Under the pieces are notes generated by a model. It saw only the letters and a list, made by a program, of their open reading frames with translations, was not told the origin of the DNA and searched no databases. DNA of 64,000 nucleotides from Nocardia wallacei. Lineage in GTDB: Bacteria; Actinomycetota; Actinomycetes; Mycobacteriales; Mycobacteriaceae. The translations under genes were made by a program, and so were the position numbers. The stretch is from contig NZ_AP023396.1 of the NCBI RefSeq assembly GCF_014466955.1, positions 3,782,001 through 3,846,000 of the forward strand, written 5' to 3'. Below, one piece after another: positions 1 through 7,196 of this stretch (positions are counted from its first letter, which is position 1; every line of letters begins with the position of its first letter).

Positions 1-2
1 GG

Positions 3-536
3 CACCTCTACGCCCTGTCCTGGGCCCGCGATCCCCGCCGCGTGGAGACCGGGCGGCGCCGGCGGTCGATCGGCGCGCAGCGGGCACTCGGCCGCCGCCC
101 GCGCACCCCGGCCGAGGTCGAGGCCTATCTGCACGGCCTGGCCGACCGCCTCGGGCACCGGTTGCGGGCCGCGGAGCGGCTGTGCCGAACCGTGGTGCTG
201 CGCTTACGTTTCGACGATTTCAGCCGCGCCACCCGCTCGCACACCCTGCCGGAGGCGACCGATCACGGCGCGGTCATCCTGCGCACCGCCCGCGCGCTGC
301 TGACGGCGGCGCTGCCGATGATCCGGGAACGCGGCCTCACGCTCGTCGGGTTGTCGCTGACCAATCTGGAGAACGCCGACCCGCGCCAGCTCGCACTCCC
401 CCTCGACACCCGGCCCGGCGCCGACTTGGACGCGACCCTCGATCGGCTCCGCGACCGGTTCGGCGCGGGCACCGTGACCCGGGCAGCGTTGCTCGGCCGC
501 GGCGAGGGCCTGTCGGTGCCACTGCTGCCGGACTGA
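3..536 (+). CDS. dinB: DNA polymerase IV (Y family), C-terminal 177 residues; 5-prime end outside window
   Basis: Seen: the frame is open from the first bases of the window and runs to TGA at 534-536. The visible stretch carries RRVETGRRRRSIGAQRALG, followed by a region with RLRFDDFSRATRSHTLP. Known: these are hallmarks of the little-finger domain of actinobacterial DinB polymerases, which grips DNA during translesion synthesis. The palm and fingers with the catalytic acidic residues would lie upstream of base 1 and cannot be checked. The gene is convergent with the permease that ends 1 base further on. The family assignment is firm; whether the full gene is intact is not visible. Confidence 0.9.
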   Translation, partial: HLYALSWARDPRRVETGRRRRSIGAQRALGRRPRTPAEVEAYLHGLADRLGHRLRAAERLCRTVVLRLRFDDFSRATRSHTLPEATDHGAVILRTARALLTAALPMIRERGLTLVGLSLTNLENADPRQLALPLDTRPGADLDATLDRLRDRFGAGTVTRAALLGRGEGLSVPLLPD

Positions 537-537
537 C

Positions 538-1911
538 TCAGCGACCGACCGGCCGCAGCCTGCGCAGCAGCGCCGGGTGGGTCACCGCCCACAGGACGAC
601 ACCGACGCCCAGCAGCACGGCGGCGATGGCGTACTGCTCGGGGTTGCGGTCGGTGAACGGCGTCACCAGGAACCCGCAGGCGAGCGCTCCGGCGACGGGC
701 AGAATCGTCGGCGTGCGGAAATGGTTGTGCGGCACGGGATCTCGCCGCAGGACCAGCACGACGACATTGACGACGGTGAACACCGCCAGCAACAGCAGCG
801 CCGTCGTGCCGCCCAGCTCGGGCACCGCGCCGACGAAGGTGATGAGGCCGATCGCCAGCAGCGCCGTGAACACGATCGCGACCCATGGCGTGCGCCGCCG
901 GCGGTGCACCCGGCCGAGAGCCCGCGGGACCACCCCCTGCCGCGCCATGCCGTAGAGCAGTCGGCCGGCCATCATCATGTTGATCAGCGCGGTATTGGCG
1001 AGCGCGAACATCGTGATGAAGGCGAAGATCCGAGTCGGGAAGGCGGGCGCGCCGATTTCCACCACTCGCAGCAGCGGCGTATCCCCGGCGCCGAGTTCGC
1101 CCACCGGTACCAGCGCGACGGAAGTGATCGATACCAGCACGTAGAACACTCCGGTGATGAGGAGTCCGGCGATCAGAATTCTCGGGAAGATGCGGCTGGG
1201 TTCCTTGCACTCCTCGGCCATGTTCACCGAATCCTCGAATCCGACCATCGCGTAGAACGACAGGGTGGTGGCGACGATGACCCCGCCCAGCGCCGTCCGG
1301 TCGCCGGTATCGAAATCGGTGACCCGGCCGAAATCGCCGTCGCCGAAACCCAAGGCCCACAATCCGATCCCGACGACGATCAGCAGTCCGCTGACCTCCA
1401 CACAGGTCAGCACCACGTTCGCCCACAGGCTCTCGCTGACCCCGCGCAGATTGACCACGCTGACCAGCACCATGAACGCCACCGCGACCGCCGTGATGCC
1501 GATCCCCGCGCCGAGATCCAGGTGGAACGCCTCGGCGAAATTGGCGGCGAAGGCGCGCGCGCCGGTGGACGCGGAGGTCAGGCCGGAACTCAGCACCGCG
1601 AAAGCGACCATGAACGTGAGGAATTGAATGCGGAACGCCTTGTGCGTGTACAGCGCCGCGCCCGCGGCGTCCGGATACTTGGTCACCAGTTCCAGATAAC
1701 TGAATCCGGTGATCAGCGCGATCAGGAAGGCGACCACGAACGGCACCCACACCGCGCCGCCGACGTAACCGGCGACCTTCCCGGTGAGCGCGTAGATTCC
1801 GGTGCCGAGAATGTCGCCGACGACGAAGAGCAACAGCAGCCCCGGCCCCATTACGCGTTTCAGGCTCGGCTCGGCGCTGCCTTCGGACTGTTCCGCCGCG
1901 AATTCGGCCAT
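538..1911 (-). CDS. APC-superfamily amino acid permease
   Basis: A 457-residue integral membrane protein with about 12 hydrophobic segments. The first segment (about residues 22-42) contains GDILGTGIYALTG, the glycine-rich helix-1 signature of amino acid/polyamine/organocation carriers of the YhdG/CAT type. A second conserved stretch, MVGFEDSVNMAEECKEPSR near residue 225, is the family helix-6 region. Such proteins take up amino acids or amines by proton symport; the substrate cannot be read from sequence. ATG is preceded by AAGGAGTC at a normal distance. It stands alone, convergent with dinB. Confidence 0.9.
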   Translation of the reverse strand: MAEFAAEQSEGSAEPSLKRVMGPGLLLLFVVGDILGTGIYALTGKVAGYVGGAVWVPFVVAFLIALITGFSYLELVTKYPDAAGAALYTHKAFRIQFLTFMVAFAVLSSGLTSASTGARAFAANFAEAFHLDLGAGIGITAVAVAFMVLVSVVNLRGVSESLWANVVLTCVEVSGLLIVVGIGLWALGFGDGDFGRVTDFDTGDRTALGGVIVATTLSFYAMVGFEDSVNMAEECKEPSRIFPRILIAGLLITGVFYVLVSITSVALVPVGELGAGDTPLLRVVEIGAPAFPTRIFAFITMFALANTALINMMMAGRLLYGMARQGVVPRALGRVHRRRRTPWVAIVFTALLAIGLITFVGAVPELGGTTALLLLAVFTVVNVVVLVLRRDPVPHNHFRTPTILPVAGALACGFLVTPFTDRNPEQYAIAAVLLGVGVVLWAVTHPALLRRLRPVGR

Positions 1912-2001
1912 GCTGACTCCTTGTTTTCCCCGGCGCGGCTGCAGCCCCGCGCATGACTGGCAAGGTACCCATTCCGGGCCGGGACCAGTCCCCCTCGGCG
2001 G

Positions 2002-2439
2002 CTATCCCGCGGCGGGTGTGTCACCACCGGGCAGCAGACCGGCCGCCGCGAGATCGTCGAACAGCAGCTGATCCACCGGGGGCACCCGGGCGCGGTCGGC
2101 GTAGTCGAACCAGGCGAGCTCGGCGATCTCGCTGCTGGGTTCGAGGGTACCGGTGTAATCGGCGGTGTAGCAGGCCATCCGCACCGAACCGCTTGGGGCG
2201 CCGGGCAATTCGGCCTCATAGGTGCCCACGTGGGCGACGGTGCCGGGCAGCAGGGCGACCGTCAGTTCCTCGTCGATCTCGCGCAGCAGGGTCTGCAGGT
2301 CGCTCTCCGCGCCCTCGCGCTTCCCGCCGGGGATGAAGAAGACGTCCTTCCCGCGCGGGCGCGCGCACAGGATGCGCCCGTTCTCGATCAGCACCCACGC
2401 CACCGTGTCGATCAGCCGCTCGCCCGGTTCGGTCAGCAT
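2002..2439 (-). CDS. Nudix hydrolase (MutT-like)
   Basis: 145 residues, the usual size of a single Nudix domain. The Nudix box is present around residues 36-58: G-x5-E-x7-RE-I-D-EE, supplying the metal-binding glutamates; the usual Gly after EE is replaced (EELTV). Family members hydrolyse nucleoside diphosphates linked to another moiety, often to clean up oxidised or signalling nucleotides. The beginning, DTVAWVLIENGRILCARPRGKD, resembles phosphatase-type MutT proteins acting on small substrates. The true substrate is unknown. ATG at 2439; transcribed away from the patatin gene, with a 220-base intergenic region that holds a palindrome and a hairpin. Confidence 0.88.
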   Translation of the reverse strand: MLTEPGERLIDTVAWVLIENGRILCARPRGKDVFFIPGGKREGAESDLQTLLREIDEELTVALLPGTVAHVGTYEAELPGAPSGSVRMACYTADYTGTLEPSSEIAELAWFDYADRARVPPVDQLLFDDLAAAGLLPGGDTPAAG

Positions 2440-2487
2440 GCAGGCAGGCTACCGGCCGGCACGAACGGCCTTCCGGCCACCGGGTAA

Positions 2488-2502
2488 AGGACGAAAGTCC
2501 CT
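2488..2502. promoter_or_regulatory. Candidate DosR/DevR-like box (GGAC-GAAA-GTCC)
   Basis: The sequence AGGACGAAAGTCCCT lies between the divergent Nudix and patatin genes. It has the GGAC-N4-GTCC core with A/T-rich centre typical of the mycobacterial dormancy regulator DosR. Seen directly: the palindrome. Inferred: the regulator. It is 49 bases upstream of the Nudix start and about 160 bases upstream of the patatin start, so it could serve either. No DosR gene is in the window. Confidence 0.35.
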
Positions 2503-2538
2503 GGGGTTGCCACGCGGTGACACGGCATTGTTGATCGC

Positions 2539-2576
2539 GCGGGCCGCCCGACCCCATCCCCCTGGGGGCGGCCCGC
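2539..2576. repeat. 11-bp perfect inverted repeat (hairpin)
   Basis: Arms GCGGGCCGCCC (2539-2549) and GGGCGGCCCGC (2566-2576) with a 16-base loop, in the intergenic region before the patatin gene. No T-tract follows on either strand. It could be a hairpin in the patatin mRNA leader or a regulatory site. Confidence 0.5.
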
Positions 2577-2660
2577 ACCGCCCACCTCGTGGCCCTTCCA
2601 CTCCGCTGCTTCCCATCGCGTGTGCTAGACAGAAACGCGATTGTTTCCAGGAGGCTGCCG

Positions 2661-3608
2661 GTGCTCAACAGCGACACAGCGGTCGGTGAGCTGATCGCGC
2701 GGCGGCACGCCGAGGGCAGCGCGCCCGGATGCCGCACCGACGCCGCCAGGCTGGCCCTGGTCATCGAGGGTGGGTCGGCGCGGGGCGTGTATTCGCACGG
2801 CATGGTCGCGGCGTTGGAGGACCTGGGTCTGCTACCTTGCTTCGACGCCGTGTACGGGTCGTCGGCCGGTGCGCTGAACGGCGCCTGGCTGCTGTGCGGG
2901 CGCGCGAATCGGGCGCGGCGGGCCTGGCACGGGGATGTGGTGCGGCGGGTGATCTCTCCGGCGCGGGCGTTGCGGGGCGGTTGCGTGGTCGACACCCGGT
3001 ACCTGGTGCACGCGGTGTACGAGCGGATCGTGCCGATGGACTTCGCGGCTGTCCTCGCCAACCCCGTCACCTTCCATCCGATCGGCACCGACACCGCCGA
3101 CGGCGCCGCCGTGGATCTGCATCCCTACCTCACCGATGTCGCGTCGCTGCAGTGCGCGCTGCGGGCCAGCACGTGCATGCCCCTCCTCGCGGGGCGGCCG
3201 GTGACCCTCGCCGGGCGGCGTTACGTGGACGCCGGGCTGTCGGAGTCGGTGCCCATCCGCACCGCGCTGGCGCAGGGCGCCACCCACGCGCTGGTCTTGC
3301 GGACTCGTCGTCTCGACGAAATACCCAGTGCCCCTTCGGCATTGGAGCGCCGTGTGGTCACCGGTTTCCTCGCGCGCAACGCGCCCGGTGTCGTCGACGG
3401 CTGGCTCGCCCGGGCCGCGCAGCATCATCGCGACGAGCGGGCCATGGCGGCGCATGCGGCCGTCCTGCAGATCCGCCCGCCCGCGGGGTCGCCCACCGTG
3501 GGCCGGATAGCGCGGGACGAACGGCTGCTCCTGCGGGCGTTGGAACTCGGCCGCGCCGCCACGACCGCCGCCCTTTCGTCCTATCTCACCCCTGCCCGCC
3601 GGGCCTGA
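2661..3608 (+). CDS. Patatin-like phospholipase
   Basis: 315 residues from the GTG at 2661, chosen because CCAGGAGG lies 6 bases upstream; an in-frame start further upstream would lack a ribosome site. Patatin features are complete: the glycine-rich oxyanion segment EGGSARGVYSHG near residue 35, the nucleophile elbow G-S-S-A-G with Ser68, and the catalytic dyad aspartate in D-A-G at residue 190. Known: these serine/aspartate dyad enzymes release fatty acids from phospholipids or other lipids. No signal peptide or membrane segment is obvious, so it is probably cytosolic or peripheral. Convergent with the winged-helix gene; stop codons are 6 bases apart. Confidence 0.9.
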   Translation: MLNSDTAVGELIARRHAEGSAPGCRTDAARLALVIEGGSARGVYSHGMVAALEDLGLLPCFDAVYGSSAGALNGAWLLCGRANRARRAWHGDVVRRVISPARALRGGCVVDTRYLVHAVYERIVPMDFAAVLANPVTFHPIGTDTADGAAVDLHPYLTDVASLQCALRASTCMPLLAGRPVTLAGRRYVDAGLSESVPIRTALAQGATHALVLRTRRLDEIPSAPSALERRVVTGFLARNAPGVVDGWLARAAQHHRDERAMAAHAAVLQIRPPAGSPTVGRIARDERLLLRALELGRAATTAALSSYLTPARRA

Positions 3609-3614
3609 CCACGT

Positions 3615-4733
3615 TCAGGCCGTACGCAGCTCCAACGTGAGCGGTCCGGTCCGGGCGGTGGCGCGGGCTACCGCGGTCACCTGTTCCCGCAGCAGGTGGG
3701 TGGCTGGGGCTCGGCCGGTGAACATGGTGACGGTGAGCAGGTCGTCGGCGGACTCCCAGGTGCCGGTGATGCGGCCGTTCGTGAGGACCAGTGGCGAGAT
3801 CCACCCGGCGGTACGGCTGACCTTCGCGCGGTGCTCGGCGGGGAGGACAGCGGTGTCGTTGGTACCGGGGCCGAGGATGTACTGGTCGAACGGGCCCAGC
3901 AGGTGGACCGACGGCTCGGGGGTGATACCGGCGAGGTCCTCGGCGTCGGCGGTGCGCAGCCAGGCGCGGCGGCCTTCGATGTCCACCTCGGTGAGCGCGT
4001 CGCCGAGGTCGGCGAACCATTGGCGCACAATCGTCTTGCCGAACGCCCCGCGCATGAGCCAGGCGTTGAACGCCTCCTGGGTCGCGGGGCCGTAGGCGCC
4101 GAGGTAGGTGGTGATCACCTCGGGCGCGGCGGCGTCCGGCGCGAGGAGCGGGCCCCAGTTCCGGGCGGCGCGAGCGGGGCTGGTGAAGGTGATGTTGGCT
4201 CCCCGCGCCGGGCCGTGGCACAGCACGCCCTGCCAGGCCAGCGGCTTCAGCATCGCGCCCCAGCCGGAGGCGAGCTGCTCACCCAGCGCGTGGAACCGGG
4301 AATCGGCCAGCACCGAGTCCACCAGCTCCGCGCGGGTGAGCACGGCGCCGTCGAGTACGGTGGCGACCGCTTCGGCCAGCGCCGCCACCTGGGCGGGGGT
4401 CGCGCCGAAGTTCTTCTGCCAACTCGGCTTCTCCCAGATCCGCGCGGAGGCGAGCAGGGGCAGTACCGCCCGCGCGAAATCCGGCGTGATCGCGTGCAGG
4501 GTGCCGCGCATGGCCCAGGTCTTGATCAGGGCGCCGGTCTGTAGCGCCTGCGATACGCCGCCGGGCTCCGCGGTCGGATGACGCAGGGCGGCAGCGGTTT
4601 CGGCGGCGGAGGTCACCTGGGCCTGGATCCCGCCGAGGCGTTCGGCGACGGCCACCCCATCGGCGGCCGCCGGCGGCCGCACGAACTGCCTGCGCAGCCG
4701 CCAGGTGAACACCTGATCCCATGTGACCCGCAC
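3615..4733 (-). CDS. Winged-helix DNA-binding protein of the AlkZ-like family (HTH_42)
   Basis: 372 residues from the GTG at 4733, chosen because GAGGAGGAGA lies just upstream. The N-terminus (TWDQVFTWRLRRQF) and the segment GGIQAQVTSAAETAAALR match the winged-helix family related to Streptomyces AlkZ, a DNA glycosylase that unhooks interstrand crosslinks made by its host's own toxin. AlkZ uses a QxQ motif; here GIQAQ contains Q-A-Q in the equivalent area. The many actinobacterial paralogues are uncharacterised and need not be glycosylases. No biosynthetic cluster lies next to it. Family call firm, activity uncertain. Confidence 0.8.
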   Translation of the reverse strand: MRVTWDQVFTWRLRRQFVRPPAAADGVAVAERLGGIQAQVTSAAETAAALRHPTAEPGGVSQALQTGALIKTWAMRGTLHAITPDFARAVLPLLASARIWEKPSWQKNFGATPAQVAALAEAVATVLDGAVLTRAELVDSVLADSRFHALGEQLASGWGAMLKPLAWQGVLCHGPARGANITFTSPARAARNWGPLLAPDAAAPEVITTYLGAYGPATQEAFNAWLMRGAFGKTIVRQWFADLGDALTEVDIEGRRAWLRTADAEDLAGITPEPSVHLLGPFDQYILGPGTNDTAVLPAEHRAKVSRTAGWISPLVLTNGRITGTWESADDLLTVTMFTGRAPATHLLREQVTAVARATARTGPLTLELRTA

Positions 4734-4862
4734 CGGCTCTCCTCCTCGCGCCGCACCCGCGCGCGGCCTGTGGATCACGATAAGGTCCGCGGGTAGGCTC
4801 GCTTCACACGTATGGGAAGCACAATCCATGCACGGTCATGCATATGTTGCTAGCCTGTCGCT

Positions 4863-5600
4863 GTGACCTCGAAACCGGATGATTCATCCGCACCGTTCTG
4901 GGACCTCGAAACTCGCCTGTCCGCCGTGCTGTCGATCCTCGCGGGCTTCGTCGGCGCGGCCGCCTACACCCATTCGGCGGGCTACTTCGTGACCTTCATG
5001 ACGGGGAACACCGAACGCGCGATCCTCGGCAATTTTCTCGGTGACTACACCCTCGCCGGCGGCGCGCTCGCGCTGATCGGTTGCTTCGTCGTCGGTGTCG
5101 TCGTCGCCTCGGTCTTCCGCCGGCATCTGTGGCGCAACCATCCACACGGCGCCACGGTGCTCGCCACGGTCGCGCTGCTGCTGGCGGCGGTCATCGACCG
5201 CGTGCTGACCCACCACGACCGGAATCTGGGGCTGACACCGATCCTGTTCGTGGCGTTCGGCATGGGCGCGCTCAACACCTCGTTCGTGAAGAACGGCGAG
5301 GTGTCGGTGCCCCTCACCTACGTCACCGGCACCCTCGTGAAGCTCGCCCAGGGCATCGAACGCCACCTGGCCGGCGGCACCGCCCGTGATTGGCTCGGCT
5401 ACGCGGTGCTGTACTTCTCCTTCGCGCTGGGCGGCGTGATCGGCGGCCTGGTCAGCCTGGTCGTGGACGGCCGCGACATGCTTTACACGGCCGTGGTCGC
5501 CTCGGCCCTGGTGTCCGCCTACACCTGGTTCGCCGACCCGCGGTGGGTCCACGACCATCCCGACGCCATCGAGGCGCGGGCGGCGGCCCGACGCGAGTGA
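4863..5600 (+). CDS. YoaK/DUF1275 family membrane protein
   Basis: 245 residues, six or so hydrophobic helices. The family signature is seen in the first third: GFVGAAAYTHSAGYFVTFMTGNTE, the conserved Y-x3-G-x3-(S/T)xMTGN stretch. DUF1275 proteins are small inner-membrane proteins of unknown function, sometimes proposed to be transporters. GTG start at 4863. Monocistronic as far as visible; the next real gene downstream on this strand starts more than 600 bases on. Confidence 0.85.
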   Translation: MTSKPDDSSAPFWDLETRLSAVLSILAGFVGAAAYTHSAGYFVTFMTGNTERAILGNFLGDYTLAGGALALIGCFVVGVVVASVFRRHLWRNHPHGATVLATVALLLAAVIDRVLTHHDRNLGLTPILFVAFGMGALNTSFVKNGEVSVPLTYVTGTLVKLAQGIERHLAGGTARDWLGYAVLYFSFALGGVIGGLVSLVVDGRDMLYTAVVASALVSAYTWFADPRWVHDHPDAIEARAAARRE

Positions 5601-5733
5601 GCGACGCCGTCACGCCGAGCCAGGTCCATCTTGCCGCCCGGGACCCCGATGCAGTTGGGCCGGGACATGAACCCGTCGTGCCGCATCGACAGCACCTACG
5701 GGAAGTCGATCACCTCGAGGTCGGCGAAACGGA

Positions 5734-6112
5734 TCACGACGAAACTCTCGATCGAGAGATTTCGCGAACTCCGCCGTACTTGTTCGGATACTTCCGTTCC
5801 ATCACGGTGCCGTGCGGCGGATCCGGAAAGGTCTTGGCGTATGCCACCGGAATACGCATGTCCTCCAACCGCAATGCTTCGATCGGTTTGGATCCGAAGA
5901 CGTTGCCGATCACCGTCCGAGTGGCGGTGAAGGATTCGCCCGCGACGGCCGCCGACGCCTCGATCGGGTCCACGCTCCGGCTGCGGCGTCACCCGGAACA
6001 CCGCGAGCACATCGGTGTCGCTCGGCTCGTATCCGGGATCGTGGTAACCCGTCGAGGCATAGGGACGAACGCCCGGATCCCAGCGGTCGCATGCTGATTC
6101 GTCGGCCCTCGT
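5734..6112 (-). pseudogene. cbbL: Degraded RuBisCO large-subunit gene (form I, cbbL-like), N-terminal remnant
   Basis: Reading the minus strand from about 6112, one frame gives PGVRPYASTGYHDPGYEPSD then [13 protein letters not shown], the N-terminus of form I RuBisCO large subunits. Between 5980 and 5973 the homology moves to another frame: [18 protein letters not shown], then [20 protein letters not shown] and [14 protein letters not shown], ending with NKYGG before noise and a stop at 5734. Two lesions are evident: a frameshift near 5976, and an internal loss of roughly 50 residues where family members have the VWTDLLT...LFEEGS region (near 5920). Everything after the KYGRPLLG position, including all active-site lysines, is missing. 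[16 protein letters not shown] wording is closest to form IC enzymes from memory. It cannot make an enzyme. It is divergent from the LysR gene at 6232, the usual cbbR-cbbL arrangement. Confidence 0.8.
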
Positions 6113-6175
6113 TCTCCTGTCGACACCGGCCGGGACCGTGCGGATCGAGCATGACGGGACCGGTGTGGCCGAACA

Positions 6176-6207
6176 ATTCGATTGTTTCTCGACTCGCTCG
6201 ATCGAAT
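6176..6207. promoter_or_regulatory. Inverted repeat ATTCGAT-N18-ATCGAAT upstream of LysR gene (candidate operator)
   Basis: Seven-base arms at 6176-6182 and 6201-6207 flank an 18-base centre, 25 bases ahead of the LysR ATG and in the gap shared with the cbbL relic. Autoregulated LysR genes usually keep their binding sites in such divergent gaps, so this may be the regulator's own site. The pairing is seen; the binding is inferred. Confidence 0.4.
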
Positions 6208-6231
6208 CGTTGAGTTTGCTACGGTCTGACG

Positions 6232-7104
6232 ATGGGGACGGTGAGTGCGATCCGAATGGAAACCTTTCTCGCCGTGGCTCGTCACAACAGCATCCGGCGT
6301 GCCGCCGCGCAACTGCACATCACCGAGGCCGCCGCCTCCGCCGCCGTCGCGCACATCGAAAAACAGCTGGGCGCGAAATTGATCGCGAAATCCGGGCGCG
6401 GCATCACCCTGACCGAGGCCGGGCGGGTTTATGCCGAATACTGCCGCAGCATCCTGGGTTTGATCAACGAGGCACAGGCCGCGGTCCGGCGGGCCGAGAC
6501 CGGGCGCCTGCGCATCGGCGTCGTCGCCACCGCGGGCGAGTACGTGCTGCTGCGGCCGTTGGTGTCGTTCCGGGACCGCCATCCCGATATCGAGGTGGGG
6601 CTGTCGATCCAGCCCCGCGATGTGCTGTTCCTCGAATTGCTCCATCACGAGGCGGATCTCGTCATCGCGGGCCGCCCGCCGCGCGACACCGGGCTGGTCG
6701 TGCGCGCCCGGCGGCCCAGCTGCCTGGTCGTGGTCGGCGCGCCCGGTCACTGCCCGGACCCGCTGACCGCCACCTGGCTGCTGCGCGGCCACGGCTCGGG
6801 CACCCGCGAGACCACCCTCGCCCTGCTCGACCGCCTGCAGATCCGCCCGCCGACGCTGACCCTGGGCTCGCACGGCGCGGTACTGGCCGCCGCCCGGGAA
6901 GGCTTGGGAATCACGCTGATTCACAGCGACGCCATCGAGAACGATGTCGCCGGCGGGCGGCTGGAGTTCCTGGCCGTGGACGGCACACCGCTGGACCGGC
7001 CCTGGCACGCGGTCACCACCCGGACCCCGACCCCGGCCGCGCGACTGTTCGTCACCCACCTCACCGATGCCGCGCAGGTCGGCGACGCGGTCTTCCGGAT
7101 GTGA
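6232..7104 (+). CDS. LysR-type transcriptional regulator, CbbR-like
   Basis: 290 residues. N-terminal helix-turn-helix (about residues 8-66: FLAVARHNSIRRAAAQLHIT followed by AAASAAVAHIEKQLGAKLI) and a C-terminal periplasmic-binding-like effector domain from about residue 95 (GRLRIGVVATAGEYVLLRPL). Such proteins activate or repress a divergent gene in response to a small ligand. Here the divergent partner is the cbbL remnant, the standard neighbour of CbbR, and the effector half (RDVLFLELLHHEADLVIAGR) is of CbbR character, so it may be an orphaned Calvin-cycle regulator that still has an intact frame. It could instead now control the downstream exporter. ATG at 6232; ATG at 6256 is an alternative. 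Confidence 0.85.
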   Translation: MGTVSAIRMETFLAVARHNSIRRAAAQLHITEAAASAAVAHIEKQLGAKLIAKSGRGITLTEAGRVYAEYCRSILGLINEAQAAVRRAETGRLRIGVVATAGEYVLLRPLVSFRDRHPDIEVGLSIQPRDVLFLELLHHEADLVIAGRPPRDTGLVVRARRPSCLVVVGAPGHCPDPLTATWLLRGHGSGTRETTLALLDRLQIRPPTLTLGSHGAVLAAAREGLGITLIHSDAIENDVAGGRLEFLAVDGTPLDRPWHAVTTRTPTPAARLFVTHLTDAAQVGDAVFRM

Positions 7105-7131
7105 TTCATTCCATTCGACGCCGCACTTATT

Positions 7132-7155
7132 TAGTTAGCGAGCTACAACTATATT
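7132..7155 (+). promoter_or_regulatory. Candidate MarR operator over promoter of exporter gene
   Basis: TAGTTAGCGAGCTACAACTA (7132-7151) is an imperfect palindrome with TAGTT/AACTA outer arms. It overlaps a plausible -10 (TATATT, 7150-7155) with TTATTT 17 bases upstream. An A/T-rich palindrome over the promoter fits control by the co-encoded MarR protein. Inference from position and symmetry only. Confidence 0.4.
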
Positions 7156-7196
7156 CAAGGGGTCCCGTCCACTCGAGATTTCTTGGAAGGACACTC

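Noticed and set aside
263..1972. 569-codon minus-strand frame across the permease gene
   Set aside because: Arg/Gly-rich shadow in another frame; the permease frame has membrane segments and a ribosome site.
5615..5690. Minus-strand peptide stretch IGVPGGKMDLA beyond the RuBisCO remnant
   Set aside because: Too short and not recognised as RuBisCO or any family; no start or ribosome site.
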